From NCBI GenBank assembly GCA_947258465.1, contig CAMYIQ010000234.1, positions 1 to 12,189 of the forward strand: a stretch of 12,189 nucleotides of DNA, given 5' to 3'. A model generated the notes under the pieces. The model was given only the letters and a program-made list of their open reading frames with translations, ran no database searches and had not been told where the DNA came from. Below are positions 1 to 6,424 of this stretch, one piece after another; the first letter of the stretch is position 1; each line of letters starts with the position of its first letter. The position numbers were made by a program, and so were the translations under genes. This DNA comes from an uncultured Erythrobacter sp. Its GTDB lineage: Bacteria > Pseudomonadota > Alphaproteobacteria > Sphingomonadales > Sphingomonadaceae.

Positions 1-788
1 AACTCCTCGAACACCCCTGCGAGCACCGGTTCGATCGCTTGGAACACATCTTCCTGCGTGACGAAACTCATTTCGAAGTCGAGCTGGTAGAATTCGGGGC
101 TGCGATCGGCGCGCAAGTCTTCGTCGCGGAAGCAGGGCGCGATCTGGAAATACCGATCGAACCCGGCGACCATCAGGAGCTGCTTGAACATCTGCGGCGC
201 CTGCGGGAGCGCGTAGAAGCGGCCCGGGTGAAGGCGGCTGGGCACGAGATAGTCGCGCGCGCCTTCGGGACTGGAAGCGCCCAGAATCGGGGTCTGGAAT
301 TCGCTGAAGCCCTGGTCGGTCATGCGGCGGCGCAGGCTGGTGATGACCTGGTTGCGCAGCATGATATTGTTGTGCACCCGCTCGCGGCGCAGATCGACGA
401 ACCGGTATTTGAGGCGAGTTTCTTCCGGATAGTCTTCGGCCGAATTCACGATCAACGGCAGGTCGTCCGCGCGGCTCTGCACGCTGACTTCGCGCGCGAA
501 GACCTCGATCTCGCCGGTCGGCAGGTTCGGGTTCACCGCCACATCGGCACGCGCCTTGACCGTACCATCGATGGTGACAACCGATTCCAGCTTGATCTTG
601 TCGAGGATCGGCAGCGCCGGGCTGTCTTCGTCGGCCACGATCTGGGTGATGCCGTAGTGATCGCGCAGATCGACGAACAGCACGCCGCCATGGTCGCGTT
701 TATTGTGCACCCAGCCGGACAGGCGGACGGTTTCGCCGACATTGTCCTTGGTCAGCGCGGCACAGGTATGGGTACGGTAGGCGTGCAT
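1..788 (-). CDS. aspS: Aspartyl-tRNA synthetase, N-terminal part (runs off left edge)
   Basis: Cytosolic class II synthetase that charges tRNA(Asp) with aspartate, and in organisms with GatCAB often tRNA(Asn) as well. About 262 residues are visible. The N-terminal OB-fold anticodon-binding domain covers about residues 1-110, with GWVHNKRDHGG at 25-35. Next comes the start of the catalytic core, with KYRFVDLRRE, the TPEGARDYLVPSR-like stretch (here SSPEGARDYLVPSR), PQAPQMFKQLLMVAGFDRYFQI and the motif 2 segment FRDEDLRADR. The rest, including motif 3, lies beyond position 1. The start is the ATG at 786-788, which begins MHAYRTHTCAAL as family members do; only a weak purine-rich stretch precedes it. 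His33 in RDHGG matches the His found in non-discriminating bacterial AspRS (E. coli has Leu there), so misacylation of tRNA(Asn) is likely. Family assignment is very secure; the non-discriminating reading is an inference. Confidence 0.97.
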   Translation of the reverse strand, partial: MHAYRTHTCAALTKDNVGETVRLSGWVHNKRDHGGVLFVDLRDHYGITQIVADEDSPALPILDKIKLESVVTIDGTVKARADVAVNPNLPTGEIEVFAREVSVQSRADDLPLIVNSAEDYPEETRLKYRFVDLRRERVHNNIMLRNQVITSLRRRMTDQGFSEFQTPILGASSPEGARDYLVPSRLHPGRFYALPQAPQMFKQLLMVAGFDRYFQIAPCFRDEDLRADRSPEFYQLDFEMSFVTQEDVFQAIEPVLAGVFEE

Positions 789-861
789 GAAAAGCTCGAT
801 CTTTCTGCCGGAAATTGATTGGGGCCGCGCGCGCATCCGGGCGCCGCGCGAAAACGCGCCC

Positions 862-890
862 CTAACAGCCATCGGGGGCTGATTTGTCAA
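862..890 (-). promoter_or_regulatory. Putative sigma70-type promoter of aspS
   Basis: Read on the minus strand, 890-885 gives a perfect TTGACA. After a 17-base spacer, 867-862 gives TGTTAG, a weak match to a -10 box. This would start transcription roughly 65-70 bases upstream of the aspS ATG, in the 120-base gap after the JmjC-like gene. A GANTC site (GATTC, 891-895) abuts the -35 box. The -35 match and spacing are seen; promoter activity is inferred. Confidence 0.45.
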
Positions 891-908
891 GATTCGTCTG
901 GTTTGGAG

Positions 909-1766
909 CTAGGCGATACGGGCGCGGCGCAAAGCCCGCATCGTCACGGCCCTGACCCAAGGCCGCGCGCCAGGTGTCGGCACCCGCACCCCGCAACGAG
1001 CCAGAAGCCCGTTCATCGCCCAGGCGTCGTCCTGCAACAGGCTGTCGCGCGAACGCCAGGTTACCGACAGCGAAATCGACGGGGCGCCGCCAACCGTTAC
1101 CGTATGCGCCGCCTTGAACGGGACATGCAGGGCATCGCCCGGCCCCATATCGAAATGAAGCGCGCTCTCGGCGAGCTGCGGCGTCCAGGGCAGGAGATTG
1201 TCGCCCGTGCGGTGAAACCGCTCGTTGTCGGCCTTGCCGGGCAGACCACATTCTGCAGGGATCACGCTGAAGCGCTTGCGCCCCGCGATCTGAAACAGGA
1301 TGTTGTATTCGGGATCGAAATGCAGCGGAGTGAGCAGGCCGGGCGAACTGACGAAAAGAAACGCGACGGGCTTGAGGATATCGCCCGTTACGGGGCCGGC
1401 GATAGGTGCAATACCCGCCAGCACTTCCTCGACCAGCCCCTTGAACTCGGGCCAGCGCCCCAGATCGCGCAGCATGATCCAGCGCTTCGCCGTCTCGAGC
1501 GAGTAAACCAGCGGGCTGAGTTTCGTCGGCAATTCGGCGAGCGGCCTGAAACGCCCTGCCGGGCCGTCTTCGCGGATCTCGATCAGCGATCGGTCGCCCT
1601 TGTCGATGATAGCCGCGAGCCTGTCCCATGCGAAGCAGCGCTCTGCCGCGAGCGCATGGTCCAGCGGCTGCGCGGAATGGGGATAGGCGAGCCGCAGGCG
1701 CGCATGATCGAACGGCCAGTCTGCCGTCTGCGCGCCAAAATGCTCGGATAATTCGATCCGCCCCAT
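909..1766 (-). CDS. JmjC/cupin-like Fe(II)/2-oxoglutarate-dependent oxygenase, substrate unknown
   Basis: A 285-residue protein with the hallmarks of the cupin-like JmjC group. LTPLHFDPEYN gives an H-x-D metal pair (His149, Asp151) and Asn155. GRKRFSVIP carries a Lys (164) placed like the 2-oxoglutarate-binding Lys, and GDALHVPFKAAH supplies the distal metal ligand His221. The family hydroxylates proteins, RNA-associated proteins or small molecules; nothing here fixes the substrate, and there is no signal peptide or membrane segment. The start is uncertain. An in-frame ATG at 1812-1814 would add 16 residues, but those codons use many A/T third positions (GGT, CAA, AGT, CTT, GCT, CTA), unlike the rest of the gene, so I prefer the ATG at 1764-1766. 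No good Shine-Dalgarno precedes either. The gene lies 120 bases upstream of aspS on the same strand and is divergent from rnd. Confidence 0.8.
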   Translation of the reverse strand: MGRIELSEHFGAQTADWPFDHARLRLAYPHSAQPLDHALAAERCFAWDRLAAIIDKGDRSLIEIREDGPAGRFRPLAELPTKLSPLVYSLETAKRWIMLRDLGRWPEFKGLVEEVLAGIAPIAGPVTGDILKPVAFLFVSSPGLLTPLHFDPEYNILFQIAGRKRFSVIPAECGLPGKADNERFHRTGDNLLPWTPQLAESALHFDMGPGDALHVPFKAAHTVTVGGAPSISLSVTWRSRDSLLQDDAWAMNGLLARCGVRVPTPGARPWVRAVTMRALRRARIA

Positions 1767-1903
1767 GCGCCGCAGCGATAGCGCGCAAGCGTTAAGACTC
1801 GCTTGACCGCACATATGGCAGGTCTAAAGCGGCGCGCGTCGCGGCGGTGCATAGCGCCGCCCACGCGATTGCAGGCCCGGCGCAAATCCCGCTACCCTGC
1901 GCC

Positions 1904-1959
1904 TGCGGGATAACCCCGCACCACCGTATGGGCTGTGGCCCGGGGGCGGTACTCCGCCC
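1904..1959 (+). promoter_or_regulatory. Two tandem perfect hairpins in the gap upstream of rnd
   Basis: TGCGGG (1904-1909), loop ATAAC, CCCGCA (1915-1920) forms a 6-bp stem. GGGCGG (1944-1949), loop TACT, CCGCCC (1954-1959) forms another. The second ends 21 bases before the rnd ATG, so if transcribed both would sit in the rnd 5' leader. Neither is followed by a T-run, so they are not classic terminators. No clear -35/-10 pair was found in this gap. In GC-rich DNA such stems can arise by chance. Confidence 0.3.
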
Positions 1960-1980
1960 GACAGAACACGAAAAGACACG

Positions 1981-3183
1981 ATGAAAATACACGATCTGAT
2001 TACCAAGACCGAACCGCTCGCCGAATTGTGCGAGCGTCTGGCGAAAAGCGATTTCGTCTGCGTCGACACCGAATTTATGCGCGAGAACACCTATTGGCCC
2101 GAACTGTGCCTGGTGCAGATCGGCAATGAGGAAGAGGCCGCGGCGATCGACCCGCTGGCGGACGGTATCGACCTTTCCCCACTGTGGGATTTGATGTGCG
2201 ACAATGACGACGTGCTCAAGGTCTTCCATGCCGGCGGGCAGGATGTCGAGATCGTCTACAATTTCACGCAGCGGACCCCGCAGCCGATCTTCGATACGCA
2301 GATCGCCATGATGGCGATCAGCCAGTCGGAACAGATCGGCTATGCCAACCTCGTCGAAAGCTGGCTCGGCCTGACGATCGATAAGGGTGCGCGCTTCACC
2401 GACTGGAGCCGCCGCCCGCTTACCGACCGCCAGATCGAATATGCCATTGGCGACGTGACCCATCTGGCGCAGATCTTCCCGCGCATTCTGAAAAAGCTGA
2501 TCAAGACCGGTCGCGGCGCCTGGCTCGACGCCGAGATGGAAAAGCTCGCCGATCCGGAAAACTACGCCAACGATGCAGGCAAGGCGTGGCAGCGTATCCG
2601 CTCCCCCGGACGCAACCCTGCCGTGCTCGGGCGTCTCAAGGCGCTGGCCGCCTGGCGCGAGAGCGAGGCGCAGCACAAGAACATCCCGCGCGGGCGCATT
2701 ATGCGCGACGAAACGCTGGCCGATATCGCCAGCCACCCGCCCAAGAAGCAGGCCGATCTGATCAAGGTTCGCGGCCTATCGAATGCGTGGAAAGACAACG
2801 ACATCGGCAAGCGTCTTATGAAAGTGCTCGAAAAGGCCGAGCCGCTGCCCAAAGATGAAATGCCCGATAAGCCGAAGCGCGGCGCGCCGCTGGGCAAGGA
2901 AGGCGCGCTGGTCGCCGACCTGCTCAAGCTGCTGCTCAAGATCCGCGCGCGCGAAATCGATGTCGCTGCCCGTCTGCTGACCAAGGCCGACGAGATGGAA
3001 GCGCTTGCCGCCGGTGTGCGCGACCTCAAGATTCTCGCAGGCTGGCGCTACGACGTCTTCGGCAAGGATGCGCTCGAACTGGTCGAAGGCCGGCTCGCCT
3101 TCGCAGTCAAGGACGGACGTCTGCTAATGACCCATGTCGACGAGGTCCATGCGGGCATGGTCGAAGCGCAGGCGGCGGAGTGA
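1981..3183 (+). CDS. rnd: Ribonuclease D, DEDDy 3'-5' exoribonuclease
   Basis: Exonuclease that trims 3' ends of tRNA and other small RNA precursors in the cytosol. At 400 residues it is slightly longer than the E. coli enzyme (about 375). The DEDDy catalytic set is complete: Asp29 and Glu31 in VDTEFMRENTYWP (ExoI), Asp88 in FHAGGQDVEIV (ExoII), and Tyr154 with Asp158 in YAIGDVTHL (ExoIII). An HRDC domain follows at about residues 212-292 (RLKALAAWRESEAQHKNIPRGRIM...), then a C-terminal helical region. The ATG start begins MKIHDLITKT, as expected a short distance before ExoI; the upstream GAAAAGAC is only a weak ribosome binding site. The stop codon TGA overlaps the GTG start of oxyR, so the two genes are probably cotranscribed and translationally coupled. 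Assignment is firm. Confidence 0.96.
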   Translation: MKIHDLITKTEPLAELCERLAKSDFVCVDTEFMRENTYWPELCLVQIGNEEEAAAIDPLADGIDLSPLWDLMCDNDDVLKVFHAGGQDVEIVYNFTQRTPQPIFDTQIAMMAISQSEQIGYANLVESWLGLTIDKGARFTDWSRRPLTDRQIEYAIGDVTHLAQIFPRILKKLIKTGRGAWLDAEMEKLADPENYANDAGKAWQRIRSPGRNPAVLGRLKALAAWRESEAQHKNIPRGRIMRDETLADIASHPPKKQADLIKVRGLSNAWKDNDIGKRLMKVLEKAEPLPKDEMPDKPKRGAPLGKEGALVADLLKLLLKIRAREIDVAARLLTKADEMEALAAGVRDLKILAGWRYDVFGKDALELVEGRLAFAVKDGRLLMTHVDEVHAGMVEAQAAE

Positions 3184-4076
3184 GCACCTACCTCCCGACC
3201 CTCAAGCAGCTCCAATATCTCGTCGCGCTGCACGAACACGGCCATTTCGGCCGCGCGGCCGAGGCCAGCTTCGTGTCGCAATCGACGCTGTCGGCGGGCA
3301 TTCGCGAGCTCGAATCGCTGCTCGGCGTGACGCTGGTCGAGCGCAGCCGCCGCGTTGTGCGCTTCACGGCGCTGGGCAATCAGGTGGTCGACAAGGCGCA
3401 CCGTATCTTGCGCGAGGCGGAGGAACTGGCGGACCTTGTTCAGGCCGCGGGCAAACCGTTGGCTGGGCAATTGCGCATGAGCGTCATCCCGACGATTGCG
3501 CCCTTCCTGCTGCCTCGCTTTCTGCCGCGCTTGCGCAAGGAACGGCCCGACCTCGAACTGTTCTTGCGTGAAGAAACCAGCCATGATGCCGTCGAATCGC
3601 TCCAGCACGGACGTGTCGATTGCGTGCTGCTCGCCCTGCCCTTCGCCACCGGCGAGGTCGAGAAGGCACATATCTCGGATGACGAACTCTACGTCGCCTT
3701 CCCCAAGGACGATCCGCGCAATCCGCCCGACATCATTCCGCCGAGCATGATCGACGAAGGGCGCCTGCTGCTGCTCGAAGACGGCCATTGCCTCAAGGAC
3801 CATGCGCTGGCCGCCTGCAACCGCCCCGAATTGCGCGCTTCGGCGACGATGATCGGCACCAGCCTGCACACGCTGGTACAAATGGTCGACAACGATCTCG
3901 GCCTGACCATGCTGCCCAAGATGGCGGTGGATGCGGGCATTCTCAACGGCACAGAAGTCGTCGCCCGCCCCCTCAAAAGCAAGAACGCTACCCGCGAAAT
4001 CGCCCTGATCTGGCGCAAGAATTCCCCCCGCCGCGACGATTTCGAACTGCTGGCTGAGGAACTGCGCGCGGGTTAG
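3180..4076 (+). CDS. oxyR: OxyR, LysR-family peroxide-sensing transcription regulator
   Basis: DNA-binding regulator that senses hydrogen peroxide through a reversible disulfide and activates antioxidant genes. It is 298 residues, close to the usual length of about 305. The N-terminal winged helix-turn-helix spans about 5-64 (LKQLQYLVALHEHGHFGRAAEASFVSQ region), and the regulatory domain covers about 93-296. LLEDGHCLKDHALAAC contains Cys204 and Cys213 with the same nine-residue spacing as E. coli OxyR Cys199/Cys208. This separates it from generic LysR proteins. TSLHTLVQMV and GLTMLPKMAV also follow OxyR. The start is GTG at 3180, giving a four-base GTGA overlap with the rnd stop. No katG or ahpC lies next door within the window, so its targets must be elsewhere. 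It converges on pgsA. Confidence 0.93.
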   Translation: MSTYLPTLKQLQYLVALHEHGHFGRAAEASFVSQSTLSAGIRELESLLGVTLVERSRRVVRFTALGNQVVDKAHRILREAEELADLVQAAGKPLAGQLRMSVIPTIAPFLLPRFLPRLRKERPDLELFLREETSHDAVESLQHGRVDCVLLALPFATGEVEKAHISDDELYVAFPKDDPRNPPDIIPPSMIDEGRLLLLEDGHCLKDHALAACNRPELRASATMIGTSLHTLVQMVDNDLGLTMLPKMAVDAGILNGTEVVARPLKSKNATREIALIWRKNSPRRDDFELLAEELRAG

Positions 4077-4092
4077 CCCCCTCCGCGGGGGC
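4076..4092. terminator. GC hairpin between convergent oxyR and pgsA
   Basis: GCCCCC (4076-4081), loop TCCGC, GGGGGC (4087-4092) is a perfect 6-bp stem. It starts on the last base of the oxyR stop and fills the 19-base gap to the pgsA stop at 4096. No T-run follows on either strand, so it is at best a weak or factor-assisted bidirectional terminator. Confidence 0.4.
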
Positions 4093-4095
4093 CCT

Positions 4096-4689
4096 TCAAT
4101 CCATGTGTTTGAGGCCGACGCGCAGATAGTCCCAGCCGGTAATCACGGTCAGCACCGCAGCCGCCCATAGCGTGGTGAGGCCGACGGTATGCGGGACGTT
4201 CGCTTCGACTTCGCCGAGCATCACGGCCCATCTTGGCAGGCCCTGGCCAAGGATCAACGAGCCGAGCGCGACCATCTGGAAGGTCGTTTTCCACTTGGCG
4301 AGCTTGGACACGGGCACCGACACTTGCAACGGGCCGAGGAATTCGCGCAGCCCCGACACCGCGATCTCGCGCATCAAGATAATCAGCCCGGCGATGACAT
4401 GCATGTCGCCGACATAGGGGCCGCGCAGCACGCCCTGCGCCGCCAGCACCAGGATCACTGCCGCGACCATGATCTTGTCGGCGATCGGATCGAGAAAGAT
4501 ACCGAGCTTCGACACCGTCCCGCTCGTCCGCGCGAGATAGCCGTCGAAATAGTCGGTAATGCCCATCAGGCAGTATAGCCCGAAAGCGATGAGATATCCC
4601 GCCTCCCATCCCGGCCACCACAGGAAATAGGCCAGCAGCGGGATCGCGAAGATGCGCGAAAGCGTCAGGATGTTGGGCAGGTTCAGCAT
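4096..4689 (-). CDS. pgsA: CDP-diacylglycerol-glycerol-3-phosphate phosphatidyltransferase (PGP synthase)
   Basis: Inner-membrane enzyme that joins CDP-diacylglycerol and glycerol-3-phosphate to give phosphatidylglycerophosphate, the committed step to phosphatidylglycerol and cardiolipin. It has 197 residues, the normal family length. It carries the full CDP-alcohol phosphotransferase motif: Asp46, Asp49-Gly50, Ala53-Arg54, Gly63, Asp67 and Asp71 (ITDYFDGYLAR ... GIFLDPIADK). N-terminal MLNLPNILTLSRI is typical of PgsA. About six hydrophobic segments are seen (roughly 8-24, 30-45, 73-90, 96-112, 134-150, 170-186). The reading frame stays open far upstream, but the ATG at 4687-4689 gives the family N-terminus and is preceded by AGGCAGG as a possible ribosome binding site. 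It is divergent from the LplT-like transporter, a second phospholipid gene. Confidence 0.95.
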   Translation of the reverse strand: MLNLPNILTLSRIFAIPLLAYFLWWPGWEAGYLIAFGLYCLMGITDYFDGYLARTSGTVSKLGIFLDPIADKIMVAAVILVLAAQGVLRGPYVGDMHVIAGLIILMREIAVSGLREFLGPLQVSVPVSKLAKWKTTFQMVALGSLILGQGLPRWAVMLGEVEANVPHTVGLTTLWAAAVLTVITGWDYLRVGLKHMD

Positions 4690-4803
4690 CGTGGGCGCCT
4701 GCCTAGCGACATTCGCCCCGTCGCAAAAGCCGCTCAATTCCCTTGTCCGCCACGGCGAGGTCACTAGAGTCGATCGGAAGAATGGGTTTCGCCCCGGGGG
4801 GTC
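4690..4803. promoter_or_regulatory. Divergent intergenic region between pgsA and the LplT-like transporter
   Basis: These 114 bases must hold control signals for both genes if each has its own promoter. I see no convincing -35/-10 pair. A GANTC site (GAGTC, 4767-4771), the CcrM methylation target of alphaproteobacteria, lies in it. An ATG at 4782 with a good purine-rich lead (GGAAGA) is out of frame with the transporter. Confidence 0.3.
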
Positions 4804-6141
4804 ATGCTTACATCCACGCATTTGTTGCGCCGGAGGCGGTTCCTGCCGCTGTTCGTCACGCAGTTGTTCAACGCGTTCAACGACAATCTGTACAAGACCA
4901 CCATGGTCCTGTTCGTTGTGTATGCGGTCTACAGCGACCCGGCCACCGAAGCGAGTTTCAGCGGCCTGGCGTCGGGCCTGTTCATCCTGCCGTTTTTCAT
5001 CCTTTCGGCGCTGGCGGGACAGCTCGCCGACATGCGCGACAAGGCGAAAATCATCCGCACGGTGAAACTGTGCGAGATCGGATTGATGATGATCGGGGCG
5101 ACCGGCCTCTACATGGCCTGGCAGGGCATCCTCGTCCACACCGTGGCCATCCCGCTGCTGTTGCTGGCCCTATTTTTGACCGGGGTGCAGTCGACCTTTC
5201 TCGGCCCGATCAAATACGCGATTCTGCCGCAGCACCTGAAGAAGGACGAGGTTCTGGCAGGCACCGGGCTGGTCGAAGCGGGCACCTATATCGCCATTCT
5301 GACGGGCACGATCCTCGCCGGCCCGCTGGCAGTGGACTATACGGGCTGGGCCGCAATCGGGATCATTGTGATCTCCTGCATCGGTTATCTTGTCAGCCGC
5401 CAGGTCCCCCCCGCCCCGCCGCTGGGCGAGGTCGAAAAGCTCGACTGGCACATTCTGCGCGCTTCGGTGAAACTGGTGCGCGACACAATGCACAATGCGG
5501 AAGTTTATTACGCCATCCTCGCGATCAGCTTCTTCTGGACGATTGGCGCCGTGCTGTTCATCCAGTTCCCCCCGCTGGCCAAGAACACGATCATGGCCAG
5601 CCCCGAAGTGGCGAGCCTGTTTCTCGTGGTCTTCTCGGTCGGCGTGGCGATCGGATCGGTGGCGGTCAATGCGCTGCTCAAGGGACGGGTGTCGGCGCGC
5701 TATTCGCCGGTTTCGGTCATCGCGATGGGCGTATTCGTCGTAGCCTTCTATTTCGTCGCGAAGCTGTGGGAGGCCGACCAGCCGAGCCGCCTGTTGAGCG
5801 TCGGCGAATTCGTTGCGTGGCCGATGGCCAACGTCCTCTTGCTGTGTCTGTTGGGGATTTCGGTCGCAGGCGGGATGTTCGTGGTACCGCTTTACGCTTT
5901 CCTCACCACGCGCGTATCGCCCGACAAGGCCTCGCGCACGATCGCAGCCAACAATATCGTCAACTCGGGGGCGATGGTGGTCGGGTCGCTCGTGGCTATG
6001 GGCTTGAGCGCGGCAGGCGTGCCGATAACCGAGCAAATCCTGCTGTGCGCGGCCATGTGCCTGGTCTCGGCTTGGCTGGCGAAGCGCCTGATCGTCGCAG
6101 AGAACGAAGCCGCCGAAGCGGTCGCGACCGTGAGAACCTGA
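4804..6141 (+). CDS. MFS transporter of the LplT (lysophospholipid transporter) type
   Basis: A 445-residue, very hydrophobic major facilitator protein. Near the N-terminus LFNAFNDNLYKTTMVLF (about 21-37) corresponds to the conserved F-x-A-x-x-D-N segment of LplT relatives. MFS motif A follows at 72-82 (GQLADMRDKAK). GPIKYAILPQHLKKDEVLAGTGLVEAGTYIAILTG-type sequence at about 134-168 closely parallels the KYGIL...NGLMEASTIAAILLG stretch of E. coli LplT. LplT flips lysophospholipids across the inner membrane for reacylation; in many bacteria it is paired or fused with an acyltransferase/acyl-ACP synthetase (Aas). No such partner is fused or adjacent here. The start ATG at 4804 has only a G-rich run before it. 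The neighbour pgsA fits a membrane-lipid role. MFS membership is certain; the LplT subfamily is likely, and the substrate is inferred. Confidence 0.85.
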   Translation: MLTSTHLLRRRRFLPLFVTQLFNAFNDNLYKTTMVLFVVYAVYSDPATEASFSGLASGLFILPFFILSALAGQLADMRDKAKIIRTVKLCEIGLMMIGATGLYMAWQGILVHTVAIPLLLLALFLTGVQSTFLGPIKYAILPQHLKKDEVLAGTGLVEAGTYIAILTGTILAGPLAVDYTGWAAIGIIVISCIGYLVSRQVPPAPPLGEVEKLDWHILRASVKLVRDTMHNAEVYYAILAISFFWTIGAVLFIQFPPLAKNTIMASPEVASLFLVVFSVGVAIGSVAVNALLKGRVSARYSPVSVIAMGVFVVAFYFVAKLWEADQPSRLLSVGEFVAWPMANVLLLCLLGISVAGGMFVVPLYAFLTTRVSPDKASRTIAANNIVNSGAMVVGSLVAMGLSAAGVPITEQILLCAAMCLVSAWLAKRLIVAENEAAEAVATVRT

Positions 6142-6143
6142 AC

Positions 6144-6338
6144 CTAGACGATGAAGGCCAGCACCGCGGCAACGGTGGCGAAATAAGTCGTCGCCACGCC
6201 GCGCACATCCTCGGCGGTGAGACGCCAGTCGATCGCCCTGTCCTGGGGTATATCCGCGAAACCACGGCGGCGCTGCGGCAGGCTGGCCCGGAACCAGTGC
6301 CGATTGCCTTCGCTCGTGAGGACCAGTGCGCGTCTCAT
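6144..6338 (-). CDS. Small hypothetical protein with one C-terminal membrane segment
   Basis: A 64-residue ORF, not recognised. The first two thirds are soluble, basic and Arg-rich (MRRALVLTSEGNRHWF, LPQRRRGF). From about residue 47 a hydrophobic stretch (VATTYFATVAAVLAFIV) runs to the C-terminus, so it could be a tail-anchored inner-membrane protein. Reasons to believe it: codon third positions are mostly G/C as in neighbouring genes, its stop lies just 2 bases past the convergent transporter stop, and a full CtrA-type site sits 10 bases upstream of its ATG. Against it: no clear Shine-Dalgarno, and the short length allows chance. Confidence 0.55.
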   Translation of the reverse strand: MRRALVLTSEGNRHWFRASLPQRRRGFADIPQDRAIDWRLTAEDVRGVATTYFATVAAVLAFIV

Positions 6339-6347
6339 GATGCCGGG

Positions 6348-6366
6348 TTAACGAATTTTTAACCAT
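6348..6366. promoter_or_regulatory. Full CtrA-type binding site
   Basis: TTAACGAATTTTTAACCAT matches the alphaproteobacterial CtrA consensus TTAA-N7-TTAA exactly (6348-6351 and 6359-6362). The right half is extended to the preferred TTAACCAT. A second isolated TTAACCAT half-site lies at 6419-6426, and a GANTC methylation site (GAGTC) at 6380-6384. The full site is 10 bases upstream of the minus-strand small ORF and about 110 bases upstream of the ThDP enzyme, so it could control either. The match is seen directly; binding is inferred. Confidence 0.6.
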
Positions 6367-6424
6367 TCGGTATCCTCTCGAGTCCGCGCTGTCCCCCATT
6401 GGCACGCTTTGAGAGAAATTAACC

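Noticed and set aside
819..1751. 310-codon plus-strand frame opposite the oxygenase gene
   Set aside because: The minus strand encodes a coherent JmjC-like protein with its metal triad; the plus-strand frame has no recognisable domain.
4690..5139. Upstream in-frame extension of the pgsA reading frame (347 residues in total)
   Set aside because: The extension runs antisense through the start of the transporter gene, and PgsA homologs begin at MLNLPNILTLSRI; the extra sequence has no recognisable protein features.
4743..6362. 539-codon plus-strand frame overlapping the transporter
   Set aside because: Out of frame with a clear MFS protein, Arg/Pro/Gly-rich and without family motifs; open only because of high GC.
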